This document shows positions 12,106 to 23,879 of a DNA stretch of 64,000 nucleotides, one piece after another (position 1 is the first letter of the stretch; each line of letters begins with the position of its first letter). Made by a program: the position numbers and the translations under genes. Source of the DNA: Marchantia polymorpha subsp. ruderalis (lineage: Eukaryota; Streptophyta; Marchantiopsida; Marchantiales; Marchantiaceae); NCBI GenBank assembly GCA_037833965.1, contig AP031357.1, positions 15,830,001-15,894,000 on the forward strand. The letters run 5' to 3'. The notes below the pieces were generated by a model. It ran no database searches. It was not told the DNA's origin and saw only the letters and a program-made list of their open reading frames with translations.

Positions 12106-13786
12106 AGTTAATCGAAACCTCAAACCCGGATCGAATTCCTCATTGCACCTCAAGTCATCGACTGCAGCAGTCAGCAGTTAGCCGGTCATCTCAAAACATG
12201 CCTCCTGACCACAGCAGAGGCATGTCTTCAGACAACTGATCTGAAACCACAAACCACCTTTCACCGAGGAAAGTGTAATATAGAAATCTACATGTTTTTC
12301 CAGGAAATTCTCCTTCTTTAAACTGCAGAAGAGGCTGTTGATTCACACATTTCTCTATGGCTGGAGGAGGAACATCCTTTCGCCAGTGCCAGTGCTTGTA
12401 CACTGCTGTGGCTCATCCGTCAACTTCATATGATTATATTTTGCAGCTGCCGCCGCCGCGCTGGCAATGCAAAAGTTGCTTCCCGTTCTCAAGTGTGCAA
12501 CGACCAACGGCGTCTTTGGGTTGTGCGCTCCAATCCAGAAGCAGGATGCACCTTCGACTGCGTTGGGATCGTGCGTGCACACATTTGGTACCGAAACAAA
12601 AGTCAACGACCGTCCTCATTTTTGGAAGTTAATCGTCGGACCTGGCCTTTGCGCAACGCAACGAGCAGTGCAACTCTGCTCGCTCGTTCGCTCTCCCGCT
12701 TCGTGGAGGGTTGGTTTGTAGAAAGTCTCCCTCTCTATCACTGTCCGCCACGGTTCGGCGGAGGCGATCTGCAGCTGCGCCGCGGTATTATGAGGCCATC
12801 ACTCTTGTCCACCACTGTGATCTCCACTCTGGATATCCAAGCTTAACTCCTATCATATGTATTTAATTCTTTCCCCTTTGCTTCGGTGGAGAATGGGCCG
12901 AGTGGAGCTTCAGAGCGCAGTAATTCCCACATTGACTTTCTGAGCTGAAGAGGGTGAAGTAGTCTATTCGGTCGATCCATGATGAGGGCAACCGATCGAC
13001 GCTCAATCACGTTTCCATCCATCAGGCTGATATGAAGTAAACGGACACGGCACTTGGAAGACGGCAGCGTGCCCGAAACTGTGATTGAGTAAATTAAACG
13101 GGAGTCCATATGTCTATCAAAACTGTTTGAACGTGTAAATTAAACCGGAATTCATAATTTAATGTCGTACTTTTAACGGTAAAGATGGTCACATCGTGTT
13201 TACCGAGGGGGGGTGGTGGTGGGGTTTCGTGCACAGACCAGATTGTCTTCAGGACGCGAGCGGCAAGAAGGGCTTGAGCGTTGGTCCCAGCGGGAATGGT
13301 CCCAGAAGAGACGTTTGCGGTGGGCGCTGTAACGTTCGAACCAAGATTCGTTACGCGCCACGGAGGAACCACGTAAGGCGCCGGCCGGCATGGTCACAGC
13401 GCAAGTGGACGCGTGTCGAGGACACCACCCCACCGGGGCGAGCATCGAGTCGTTCTGGTGGTCTTTCGGGGCTCTCTCTCTAGTTTAGCTCGCGATGGGA
13501 CTCATGCGCGTCCCTTTCGAAGCAGTCGACCGTCTTCGAAACGAAGTAGTAAAGGAAAAATTAATTTTCCGCGGACAATTAACGCATTGATACATAATTT
13601 CTCCCAGGCCATGTTGCAAACCTCACGTTCTCCTCTCTCTCTCCCTCTCGTGCAGACCAGCGGTCGAATCCCGAGAAGATGAATGAGCCCGCCGAGACCC
13701 GTCGAAAAAGCCGATCCCCGACCAAATGAGAATGACGGCGACGCTAACATCGCAGCGCAGTTGCAGTCCAGGAGACAAAGGGACAC

Positions 13787-13812
13787 AGAGAGAGAGAGAG
13801 AGAGAGAGAGAG
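13787..13812. repeat. (AG)13 microsatellite
   Basis: A pure AG dinucleotide run in the putative 5' region of the DRIP-like gene. GA-rich stretches are common in plant promoters and leaders; no function can be read from this alone. Confidence 0.9.
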
Positions 13813-14142
13813 GGCCTGTGCAAGGACAAACGGAGGATTGATCGGGAATCATCCTTCCGACGTCGGGAGCGAAGGAAGGAGCAGAAGTTGCTGGAGGTGG
13901 GGGCCGCCAAACTTCCGATGGATAACGAGAGAATAGAGGGAGGCAGGGACTGAGAACAAGAACAAGAACAGGGGCGCCGATCGCAAGAGAGACGGTAGAA
14001 GCAGCCCCCCACTGGAGAGACGGCCGGAGCAGACAGGGGACATACGAGCGACGCGAGGCGGGGGGGCAGCGGGCATTCGAATTCGGACTCATGGCGTGGT
14101 GTTAACCGCTGCCCGAAGCGAAAATTGGGCGGTGCCCGGAAC

Positions 14143-14173
14143 GGCAGGCAGGCAGGCAAGCAAGCAGGCAGGG
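14143..14173. repeat. GGCA/AGCA tetranucleotide repeat
   Basis: GGCA repeats interrupted by two AGCA units, in the GC-rich DNA upstream of the DRIP-like gene. Confidence 0.85.
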
Positions 14174-14761
14174 CTGTGGCGCCGATCAACGCCCCTCGTC
14201 CACTTCGATCGATCGAGACAGCGACGCTCTCTCGCGCTCTCACACGCGGACGCGGACGACGAGCACAGACGAGACGGGACGAGAGGAGACGGCACGGGAG
14301 AGAGTGCAGGCTTGGAGGGCTTGGAGGGCGAGCGGGCATATGGAGGGGGAGTGATAATGTTTAGGGTTATGGCGATGCGCAGGAAAGAAATGATCGAGCC
14401 CGTGCGGAGAGTGATGCTCGAAATTGACGCGCGTGCGGTCGGTGCAGACGAATGCGGTCGGAGGAGCAGGCTGGTGAGGTTGGTGTGGTTCGCGGGCACG
14501 ATTTAATCACGTGAACGATGGTCGACGAGCGGGGCCAATTCGGACATTTCTCGCCCGATTGATTTCGGCGCGTCTGAGCGTTAGTATTGCTATCGTTTCT
14601 TTGTGCTGGAGAGAGGCTCCTTCCTCGCGGTACGAGCCAGCGAGTGGGCGAGCGAGCGAGCGAGCGACCGTGAGAGGTCCGGGGTTGTGACGGGGGCACG
14701 GCAGGGAGGATGCGCGAGAGGGCGTAATCTCTGGGATGTGCAAGGAGTTCAATTTGAGAGG

Positions 14762-17700
14762 ATGCCACTGAGCGCGAAGAAAGTGGCGGCGTCTTACGGC
14801 TCTGGAGGTGTGAGAGTCCCCAGGGCGCCGCTCATATTGTGCTTGACTTGTCCACTCTGCGGGGATTTGTTCCGGGAAGCGACGACAGTCTCCGAGTGTC
14901 TGCATACCTGTGAGTGATTTGTCACTGAAGCTCTGTTTTGTTCTGTGTCTCGCTCTGCCTGTCATCTGCCGAGTTACTTGGGACAATCTGGTCGGGCTCG
15001 CACTATCTGCTGGACGAGAATTTTGCTCGAGGCGTTTCTGCGTTCTTTCAGTGCTGTTTCTTGTATTGAAGCTCTTTGCCATTCGCTCAGTAGTGGTGCG
15101 ATCAGAGCTGGTTGATGATTGAGCTTAAGTTGACTTCGCGGCTGCAGCGATGGCTTTTGCATTGTGCCACGTGTTGCTCTGCCTGCAATTTTTTCCTGAG
15201 CATCCATGCAGCTGGCTCTGCACACATACGCCCAGTGTCCACGGCAAGAGACGCTGGCATGTCGTCATGTATGTATGCAGCAAAGTGTGATGTCCATGTG
15301 GGATTCAGTTTGCAGGGACTGTATACAAGGTCGACTGAGCGATGGCGAGACCAACAGCTGTCCGATTTGCAATGTCAGCTTGGGCACTCTTCCACTGGAG
15401 AAGCTGAGGTGCTTTTTTTCAAATTTGATTCATCTAAATCGTAAGAAGAATGGCCTAATGCACATGTCTTAGTCCCTGGACGCTATCACTAGTATCAGCT
15501 GAAGTCAAAGAACCAAGTTCGGAAGATTCCGATTAAGCTCAGTAGGACCGCCAGGTAGATTACTCTGCTGGACCGCAGTGTGGGCAGGTTCGGCTGGTTT
15601 CACGTTTTTATTACCAAGAAAGTGACTGACACACTTGACACGAGGTCCTTTGAACTACTTGCGTGAAGTCAGCGATGACAGCCGATACACGCACTGGTCA
15701 GTCAGTGTAGTCGGGCATCGTGATATGTCGCTGGTTGTAGGTCGAAATTTAGAACGTTCCAGGTAGTCCATACCGCCCCGTTTGTGCACCTGCTTTCTCA
15801 TTGTCAAGAACTGGACTCAACTCGGCCCCGTTTCCAGTTTTTACCAGGAGGTCACGAACTGAGGGGCTGCTTTGAAGCATTTGTTGAAAAGTCACGTTCA
15901 GAGTCGATGAAGGCGTCCGCCACTCATCTTGTTTCAGACTCGCGTGCCGTCATGTCGTTGCTGAAGGTTTCTGGACGTGTTAATTCTCAACAATGATAAT
16001 AGAGACTGGCAGTTTCAGCCGGAGTAATTCTGTGAGAAAAACTTTCACATTTATTTGTCCATTGTTTTGTACCTTGACCTGACCTCATAGCTTTTCGTGT
16101 CTGCGTCTCGTCCCGTGATCAGAGTCAGTCACTTCTTACATTTATCTTCCAGAATTTTTTACCCACGAAACCTTCTTAAATCTTTAAAATAATGTGACTG
16201 ACTTTTATGTAAGTCTGCCTTTGTACCATCCCCTTGAGCAGACCTGGCTGCCGATTGTTGTTCATCTTTCCCAATTCCACCAAACGCGTGTCGGTAGAAT
16301 CGGAAACTTCATCGCGAACAAATTTTGAGACTACGTGCACATCCTTGTACGGTGTGGAAATGGAAAACGTCATCACGATTTAGTTGGCATCGATATTTTG
16401 AAGAAGAGCCCTAACTGTCCATTTATAGAACTCATGATAGGCATCCTTATTTCTCGATGTTTTGCCGCTCATTTTTCGTGCTTTCCTGCAGGGCGGATCA
16501 CCAATTAGATGATGTGAAGGCTAAGCTCTTCCCCGATGCATCTCGCAAAAGGAAGAATGGTCCCGGCAGTAGCCCGGCAGTATCAGCTGCTCCTATCAGA
16601 AGAAAGGAAAGGTCGCTTTATTCCCTGGGCATTGGCGCGCAACCACAGTCTGCCAATCCAGGGTTCGCTACTCGGGCAACCAGAGGTTCTCCTGGAAAGT
16701 CTTTAGCTGTTCGAGATACCAGTAGTAGTGAGGAGGAGGAGGAAGAAGAAGAAGAAGAGGAGGAGGAGGAAGAGGAAGAAGAGGAAGAGGAGGAGGAGGA
16801 GGAAGACGCTGACGAAGTTGACGAGCAAGATGAAGAGGAGGACGAGCCCACCGACGCGGAGGATTATGTCGGGAAGGAGGGAACGAATGGGATGGTTGAG
16901 TCAGCTCCGTTTTCAACCACTGGTGCCAAAAGGATGGAAGTTGAACATGAAATCAACGATCTGGACTTCATACCTTTTAGACCTTCGCGGCCGAAGGAAG
17001 AACCAAGAAGAGCTCCGATTAGAGAACCCCCTGCACCAAGCTCCGACGTAGGGATTTACCATGCCCGACGGTCAGTCCTTACTGCAAATGGAGTTGCCCG
17101 AACAAGAAGTGGCAGCGGTATGGAACCAATGGTTTCTGCCGACGAAACAGGTGCTGGGTCTGCAAAGGGACCTGCTAATTCTCAGGATGGACGTGGTTTG
17201 GGGTCTGACAATCTTTTGGCTACGTTAGCAGAAGTAGCTGAAGCTTCTGGTATTGGTAAAGCCAGTCGTGGAGAACAGCCGCAGACTGGTGCATCTGGTC
17301 TCGCGAACAACGGACCAGACATCTCAAGGGGCAGAGACATTGTTAGTCATGATGCGAAGTCTATAGAAACCCGGCCCTCTTCAGCCATCACCCAGGCTCT
17401 TGATAGCTCCACCCTCCATGCTAGTCCCCCAAGGGCAAGGAGATCGAGCCCTCAACTGCAGAGAAATCCGTCCCTTAAGTTGTTCGTGAATGGTGGTGTG
17501 GAGAGACCTGCCATACTGATGCACCCCACCCCACCCGCAAACGGTTCTCTTTTAGCTTCGACATCCTTCGCCCCGAACAGCTGCGGCATATGGTTTGCCC
17601 TTCAGGCCGCCCGGAACCAGTCGTGAGTCGATATCCTTCTGTATTTTCCTGTCTTCTTGATCTTAAAGGGAATATTGACCATCAACGTTTTGACATTTCT

Positions 17701-18524
17701 CTGTCTCGTTTTCTTCAAGGTTCTGATTTGAATCATGCCTGACATTTGGCTGGAGCAAGATCAGTGTTTTGCCTGTGGTTTTGACCCATATTGAAGCTTT
17801 TGACATGCTTGTTGCTTTTTGAGACCCGCACTAATCCTTTCGACATTGCTGTGCGTCCAGAGCGGACAATCCTCTCCCACAACTGTCTAGTCCTTATCTG
17901 AGAATAAAGTAAGTGTAGTAATCTAGTTTCTAATTTAATGGGATTTTCGATCTCTGTGACGAGATGTTGTTCGAAGGAGACATTTGTTAAATGTTTTAAT
18001 GCTATAACGTTAACACCAGAAAATATTGAACAGGCCATATTTTCCAGGATCTTGTGAAGCGTTCTGAGGCCTGGTGTATTCGTTTTGCAGGGATGGAAAA
18101 CTTCCAGTTTCTCACGTCAAGAAGTACCTTGTCAAGAAACTAGGCTTGTCCAATGAAACAGAGGTACGTTTCCATTGAACTGTTAACATCTACCGGCGGT
18201 ATTCCCAGTTTGGTATTAACGGTCTTGTTTCATCTCAGGATTACTGGATACTACGTATCAACTTTGACTTACCTGGTGCTCCGTCTGTATCAGGTCGAAA
18301 TCACATGTAGGGGCCAACCGGTTGTTTCCAGCCTGCCGCTGGAAAGTGTACGAAATATCTGGTTTGCAACTGCTGCTGCCCCAAATACGAAAGATCAGGA
18401 AAACCAGGGTCTAGCCGCAAACGAAACCACCACTGGCTTGATGCATCTGGATGCAAGTTCTGCCAAAGAACTGATTATGGTGCTGACCTATCAGAGGCAT
18501 AGGAGAAATACACGCATTTGTTGA
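14762..18524 (+). CDS. DRIP-type E3 ubiquitin ligase (RING plus RAWUL)
   Basis: DRIP proteins are RING E3 ligases related to PRC1 RING subunits; in Arabidopsis DRIP1/2 ubiquitinate DREB2A in the nucleus. Six exons join in frame with GT-AG introns: 14762-14909, 15309-15408, 16492-17622, 17861-17908, 18091-18163 and 18294-18524, giving 576 aa. The C3HC4 RING is complete: C30, C33, C46, H48, C51, C54, C67, C70, followed by the family signature LEKLRADHQLDDVKAKLFP. The middle is low-complexity and likely disordered, with 25 consecutive Glu at 163-187 and an acidic tail. The C-terminal RAWUL domain starts near residue 450 (IWFALQA) and includes PQLSSPYLRIKDGKLPVS, the VEITCRGQPV strand and the end motif AKELIMVLTY. 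The start is the first ATG in frame. Family is sure; a DREB2 substrate is only inferred. Confidence 0.94.
16730..16804 (+). repeat. GAG/GAA trinucleotide run encoding 25 Glu
   Basis: A coding microsatellite in exon 3 of the DRIP-like gene: 25 GAG or GAA codons in a row, followed by a mixed Asp/Glu segment. The opposite strand gives a spurious poly-Ser frame. Confidence 0.95.
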
Positions 18525-20100
18525 AGAGCTGATCCATTCATTCATAGTAGTATGCCATCATTAAAATCAGCTGTTGGGCTGTCATTTGTATAGTTTTGGG
18601 CGATTGTCCCTCATTTGAAAGAGAGGGATTACAATTTCCAAGGTGTATACCGTACGTGCATGATTTCAACTTGGATGCGCAATTTGAAGTCCAGGTGCTG
18701 TCAATTGAATTGCGGAGGCAACTAAGACGAAGGGTGCAGAAGCTCGGCTTGTAGTATGGAGCTCTTTCCAACTCTGTGAATGTGCAGGTTGGAAATCCCC
18801 TAAGCCAGAACTTTACGATGTAGTTCGACACTGAGATGATGCCGCGATGAGGCTAGGCTGCCTCTGGTTAAAGACGTGGTATGTCTCAGTAAATTGAGTT
18901 TGAAATGAGTTCATATGTGCGGTGAGATCAGAAAGCGGTTACCAGGGCTCCGATACAGGGCTCCGATATTGTACTTTTGGAGCTGTAAATGTTGCAAGCC
19001 AGTGAATCTTTTTGACAGTTTGAGGAATCTGGTTCAGTCTTCTCCATTCTTGCATGCAAAGAAGAGCTGTTAAGATTATCGGTTAGGAGAGAAGCCTCGT
19101 TTTCAGACCCCTTTTTACATTCTCCTAAGTAGCGACCGTTGAACTTCACCTTTTTTTCTGCATCTTCGCCGTCACGTTTTTGCCTCTTATGTAACAAGTT
19201 CGAGTCTAGGAGTAGGCACATGTACTTGGAAGGGATCGAAAGAGAACTTGTCGATCGTGTGTGATCTCTCTTTTAGACCACGCTGCAGATGGGAAGTAAT
19301 CAGAAAATTCGACTTTTACAACGTTCATTGTCTTTTATCTATCTGGAGGTCAGATTGTGCTGTAATGTTTGTGGTATGTGTGTAGTCGTAGATCACGGAG
19401 AGGCCTCGTGGTTTGAACTCATTTCTATGGATTGCCGAAACTCGAAGATTCAAAGTTAGCGCCTGGGGCAGTTGATTCGGGTAGAGTGTTTCGGGCAGCC
19501 TCATCTTCCGCTACTGTGGCCTGGACAGAGGTTACGTAATTAGTTGTTGGAAAACTTGGACTATGGAGGAGCTCTTACCTTGCCTGCCCACGGTATGGAA
19601 TTCCGTAATCTCCATGACGGAAAGCGTGGGTGCAAAAGTTTTAATACATCCTTGCAAATACGATGAACGTACCTGAGAAGTACTCTACAGTTCTCATGTT
19701 TGGACGTTTCTGCGGATTTTAACGAGTGACAAAACGCTTTTCTACACGCTCTCCGAATGTCATTCCGCAGGCGGTTGAATTGGCGAGATTCCATGACGTG
19801 GGTGGTAAGAGCTACTCCATAGACCGAGTTTTACCACAGCTATGACAAAACGAGAGAAGTCATGCGTTCATTTTTCAGTCCTGCGGCTCCTACACACCAT
19901 GGGCCGCAGAGGCTAATCCCAGAAACATCATGGTGATCTTACAACGATCTGCATTAACACGATAGGTTTTTCTCACAATTTGTGATCGTGATGGTCTTAC
20001 AATGACTAATTTGGGTTTTTCAAATGTAGAGCTTGAGTATAGATTTGGGTCTTTCATATATAGAGCGTGAGTATAGATTGTGATCTTTATAGCCATTGTA
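18525..20100. other. 3' flank of the DRIP-like gene and intergenic DNA
   Basis: No recognised gene. Two minus-strand frames with true ATG starts are open here: 19221-18928 (97 aa, hydrophilic, Lys/Ser/Glu-rich) and 19794-19561 (77 aa, basic). Neither resembles a family I know; both may be chance. The first few hundred bases are probably the DRIP-like 3' UTR. Confidence 0.4.
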
Positions 20101-20467
20101 GAAAAAAAGCGTGCTTAGAATGTATTTCTAGATTTATGGTGTTTATAGTCACGAACTTGAAATATTTCAATCAAAATTTAGAAAAAGAAGTGTTATCAAC
20201 TCTAAGTAATCTTGGCAAGTAATTTAATCAATTTTTTTTTCCGATTACAATTTTAAAAAATAAATGTTGGCAAACTCTACATAATTTTGACAAGTAATTC
20301 TTATCAAGAATTTTTGTTTCAAGTATAAATTTTTTTTTAAAAAGATGTACAATTTTATATAATCTTGATAAGTAATCTTCCATTTATAATGTTCTGGATT
20401 TGTGATGTTCATAGCCACCTACTTGAAATGTTTAAATTACAATTTTAAAAAAAATTGGAGATATTTG

Positions 20468-21106
20468 TTTGATAGGACCCCTGCGGAAAGTAATTTGCTA
20501 ATGTGACCCCTCAGGTTTAGTTTTACCCTATGGGACCCCAACAACGGTGTGTCGTCGTACATAGTTCTTGTAATTACGGTTAGTACTAGTTACACGGATT
20601 ACAATTAGAGATCAATCCCTGATTATAATTTTTGGTGTATTATCACGGGTACAAAGATCGATTTTGCTCGAAGTGCAATTTGTTGTGCTTCAATTCTTCC
20701 GATTGCATCGATTCGCAGATTTCTCTGTTGCTTCCCACCTGCACCTTCTGTAACCATGTGTATGTGACGAGGAGCTCGTACCGGAAAGTGGTCCAAGCTG
20801 AAGTCTTGCGATCACCAATTTGTGATGAACAAATAAACTCCGGATGAACATTTCTTTGCTCACTCCGGATGAACATTTCTTTGCTCGTCACCTGGGGGAG
20901 TGGCTGGATAGAGAATGACAACATAAAAACAAATGAGTGTGATGGAGTGCGAAGTCCACTCTGTACGCGGGTGCGGTTGACTCGTTGCACTCTCTCTAAT
21001 TGTTATTAGAACATGGGTGACGGTGCATCGTTCATGGAGTCCCATCAGGTAAAATGAAACCTGAAGTGTACCATCAAGCAAATTACTTTCCACAAGGTCC
21101 CATCAA
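20468..21106. mobile_element. Non-autonomous DNA transposon with about 70-bp terminal inverted repeats
   Basis: The left end 20468-20539 and right end 21036-21106 are imperfect inverted repeats about 70 bp long; both contain GGAAAGTAATTTGC (right end as reverse complement) and a GATNGGACC-type tip. The 639-bp body encodes no recognisable transposase. A 25-bp direct duplication lies inside. I could not identify a clear target duplication, so the superfamily is open. Confidence 0.75.
20837..20886. repeat. Perfect 25-bp tandem duplication
   Basis: Units 20837-20861 and 20862-20886 are identical, beginning ACTCCGGATGAAC. They lie inside the 639-bp TIR element. Confidence 0.92.
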
Positions 21107-21780
21107 GAAAATCAACTCTACATAATCAATATTATCAACTCTACATAATCTTGACAAATAAATTTTACCAAAATTTTTGTTTCAATAATAATTTTTAAAA
21201 AGAAGTGTTGGCAAACTTGACATAATTTTGACAAGTAATTCTTATCAAGAATCTTTGTTTCAAGTATGATTTCAAAAAAAGAAATGTTGTACAATTTTAC
21301 ATAACCTATAATCCTCACAAGTACTTTTCTATTTATAGTGATCTAGATTTATGATGTTCATAGTCACATACTAGAAATGTTTCAATTAAAATTAAAAAAA
21401 AAATGTTATCAACTCGACATAATTTTGACAAGTAATTCTTATCAAGAATCTTTGTTTCAAGTATAATTTCAAAAAAATTATTAGCTCAACTTTACGCAAT
21501 CTTGATAAGCAATTTTTTTTAAAAAAAACTGTTGTTTCAGGTATAATTAAAAAAAAATATTATTAGTTCAACTTTACTCAATCTTGATAAGCATTTTTTA
21601 TAAAAAATCGTTGTTTCAAGTATAATTTCAAAGAATAAATGTTGTCTGAGTTTTTGCAACCTTGACGAATAATTTTTATCAAGAAAGGTTGTTTCAAATA
21701 CAATTTAAAAAAGAAACATTCGCCATTTTTTTACACAATCTTGACAAGTGATCTAATCAAGATTCCGTAAAAAATGTACA

Positions 21781-22080
21781 ATGCTTCACTCTGAGATCAG
21801 AATTTAGATCTTGGATCTCTTGGATTAGAGCCGACTATACTGAACAACTAGATTATAGCAGAAGATGCAACAGAATGTAATACTTGTAAACTTATTACAT
21901 ACTTCAATTTTGTTATCATTTACTCTAACAAAACCTACACTAATTCATCTTTTGAGATCTAAAGCTATCGTCTCATGTTACTGTTAGCAGCCAGAAATCT
22001 TGTCATCCACATGTATAGAGTTTGTGACTAAATTTTTGATTTTCATAATTAAAATGTGCATATAGATTGTGATCCTTATA
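21781..22080. other. Intergenic DNA, nothing recognised
   Basis: AT-rich DNA between the repeat array and the LTR. No gene or repeat seen. Confidence 0.5.
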
Positions 22081-22313
22081 TGTTGAGGTTAACTCCATTT
22101 AAGGAGTAACCTCAAGTTTTAGCTATCTATAGCTAGGTTTGTCGCTGGTGTTGGATATATGTATACTCCCAAGGCTTCTACTCTGTACAGGTTGCATTCA
22201 ACTGTAAGTAAACCATCTCGTGTGTTCCAGCCATGGATGTAGACGTCTGAAGGGTGAACCACGTTATATGTCTCTCGTCTAATCGTGCATGTGTCATTTG
22301 ATTTACCCGTGCA
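22081..22313 (+). mobile_element. Copia-type LTR (solo or 5' LTR of a truncated element)
   Basis: Begins TGTTGAGG and ends GTGCA, and contains GTGAACCACG followed by a CTCTCGT block, a signature I know from plant Copia LTRs. The start forms a hairpin (TTGAGGTTAACTCC with GGAGTAACCTCAA). A primer site follows directly. No second LTR and no gag-pol follows on this strand, so the element is truncated. Confidence 0.65.
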
Positions 22314-22316
22314 AAT

Positions 22317-22328
22317 TGATATCAGAGC
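22317..22328 (+). other. Primer binding site (initiator Met tRNA type)
   Basis: TGATATCAGAGC matches the canonical plant LTR primer site TGGTATCAGAGC except for one base. It lies 3 bases after the LTR end, as expected. Confidence 0.7.
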
Positions 22329-22457
22329 AGGTTTTTGGTTCGAAGTTGGTTGGAAAATCACCGCTTAGATGTTTTCGGTTTGAAGTTTCTGAGAGTGATA
22401 GTTTTTCGGTTTGGAGTTAGTTGGAAAGTCACGGTTTAGTTGTTTCGGTTTGAAGTT
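22329..22457. repeat. Two imperfect tandem units of about 65 bp
   Basis: Each unit contains GTTGGAAA(A/G)TCAC followed by a TTAG(A/T)TGTTTTCGG-like block and GGTTTGAAGTTTC. They fill the space between the primer site and the plastid-derived segment. Confidence 0.7.
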
Positions 22458-22463
22458 TCAGAA

Positions 22464-22653
22464 CTTTCATCTGCAGCTGCAAATGCTAATCATAATTTTG
22501 GATTAAGTAAAACAAACTTATTCATAAGTGAAATTCAAGTAGATAAAGGAACTTTTTTTTAAAAGATTTCAACCAAGAGCTCAAGGACGTGGCTATCCTA
22601 TACACAAACCTACTTGTCATATAACTATTGTACTGAATATTATTCCTAAATAA
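22464..22653 (+). pseudogene. rpl22: Plastid-derived rpl22 3' fragment (NUPT), frameshifted
   Basis: Translates as the C-terminal part of plastid ribosomal protein L22 (ANANHNFGL..., then [17 protein letters not shown]... to the natural stop at 22651-22653). The reading frame breaks in a T run near 22553-22560: one extra T relative to an in-frame version. The N-terminal half is missing. It sits in the plastid gene order rpl22-rps3, so this is a transferred plastid DNA piece and not a working gene. Confidence 0.88.
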
Positions 22654-22703
22654 AAAAAATTGAAAAAAATTTGTTAATATAATTTGAAAAAAAAAATATA
22701 TAT

Positions 22704-22964
22704 ATGGGACAAAAAATAAACCCACTTGGTTTTAGACTTGGTATAACACAAAATCACCGCTCGTATTGGTTTGCAAAACCAAAAAAATATTCTAAAGTTT
22801 TTGAAGAAGATAAAAAAATACGTGACTGTATTGAATTGTATGTACAAAAACATATAAAAAATTCGTCAAATTATGGAGGAATTGCTCGTGTTGAAATTAA
22901 AAGAAAAACAGATTTAATTCAAGTTGAAATATATACAGGATTTCCTGCTTTATTAGTAGAAAGT
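22704..22964 (+). pseudogene. rps3: Plastid-derived rps3 5' fragment (NUPT), truncated
   Basis: Starts [16 protein letters not shown] and follows plastid ribosomal protein S3 for 87 residues to [10 protein letters not shown], including the start of the KH region. Homology then stops at the insertion edge and the frame runs on into unrelated DNA. Full plastid S3 is about 217 aa, so more than half is missing. The coding part is undamaged, which suggests recent transfer. From memory it resembles liverwort plastid S3. Confidence 0.92.
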
Positions 22965-23879
22965 GACAGTTTCAGAAGTTCTGACAGAGTCTTTTTTCAG
23001 TTTTTTCAAACTTGGTCGACAGGTTTTGCTTTTGTTTGTTGAAGGTTTGTTCTAAGTTGGGTTGGTGTTAAACTAACAAACTGACCCTGGTGTTTTTTGA
23101 AGTTTGTGTCTCTTTGTTTTTTTGAGAACTCTGAGTTCTGATGAGGAAGACAGCAGGGAATATCAAAAACTTTCAAGCAAATTTTCCAAAAACTGTCAGT
23201 TCGGGGATTGTTCGGAAATCGAAGAGATTGTGGCGTCCTTTGAGCTAGCTGTAGTCGGGAGAGATATTCCAATCGCACGCAGCAGCACCAGCAGTGCCAT
23301 TGGTTTCGAAGCTCTTGTGATTACGCGTCTCTGTTTTGTACCTTCAGTGGGAGGGTTGAGCTCGCGTGATTGAATGATCGATTTACTAATTGCCAGGGCG
23401 TTTTTTTGGTCACGAGAGTGTGAGGGGCCGAGGAATAGAGTCCAATTTTGTCCATCTAGCGAGAGTTCTTTGAGCTTCTTTGATGTAATTGCAGAAAATG
23501 TATTTTGCTTGATAGAGGCTGGAGATATTTTACTTCTTTTGCTACGCACAAGTACTTGTCCGCACCCTGGATCTGGAGATCATTATGTTTTATAGTGAAG
23601 TGAGGATGCAAGAGAGGTGAGAGCGCACGCCTTTGGACGAGGTGCGCAGGAAAAGAGCCCCTTCCCCACCCCAAACGATAGGCGCGTGACCCTCTTCTTC
23701 GCGCGATTAGGGCAGCGCTTCCCCCCGTGCGCATAGCACTCAAGTCAGAGTTCACGACGCGCGGTTAGGGCAGCGGGATCCCCTCAGTGCGGTTTGCACG
23801 AACGACAGTGAGAGTTGGAGTTGACGACTCGTGTAACCACAATCCCCATCCCGCGGTTAGGGCGGACTGCAGTTACCTT
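22965..23879. other. Intergenic DNA right of the plastid insertion
   Basis: No recognised gene. A minus-strand frame at 23549-23196 contains LKELSLDGQNWTLF, faintly like a Copia gag start, but without further support. A GC-rich patch at 23600-23870 repeats the motif GCGGTTAGGGC or variants three times. Confidence 0.4.

Larger units (their letters stand above)
12106..14761. other. 3' flank of the RlmN-like gene and GC-rich 5' region of the DRIP-like gene
   Basis: The left part probably holds the RlmN-like 3' UTR. From about 13200 the sequence is GC-rich with AG, GGCA and CGAG simple repeats, as expected for a long TATA-less promoter and 5' leader. The long Arg-, Ser- or Pro-rich open frames on both strands follow base composition and repeat content and match no family, so they are not called as genes. 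Confidence 0.5.
20101..21780. repeat. Degenerate AT-rich repeat array interrupted by a TIR element
   Basis: Motifs recur in the same orientation. GACAAGTAATTCTTATCAAG occurs at 20289, 21230 and 21427, each followed by a TTTGTTTCAAGTAT block. A second motif around ATGTTCATAG recurs near 20407 and 21352, with a diverged copy near 20140. The 20101-20467 and 21107-21780 parts look like one old array split by the insertion at 20468-21106. Confidence 0.7.

Noticed and set aside
14360-14372. TTTAGGGTT as a telomere-type repeat
   Set aside because: A single unit only.
13502-14768. Long Arg-, Ser-, Pro- and Leu-rich frames on both strands upstream of the DRIP-like gene
   Set aside because: They follow GC content and AG/GGCA repeats, overlap each other on both strands, and show no domain.
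16618-16916. Poly-Ser and poly-Pro frames opposite the Glu run
   Set aside because: They are the reverse complement of the GAG/GAA tract in a well-supported exon.
23196-23549. Possible Copia gag on the minus strand (LKELSLDGQNWTLF)
   Set aside because: Only one short likeness, no zinc knuckle and no pol nearby on that strand.
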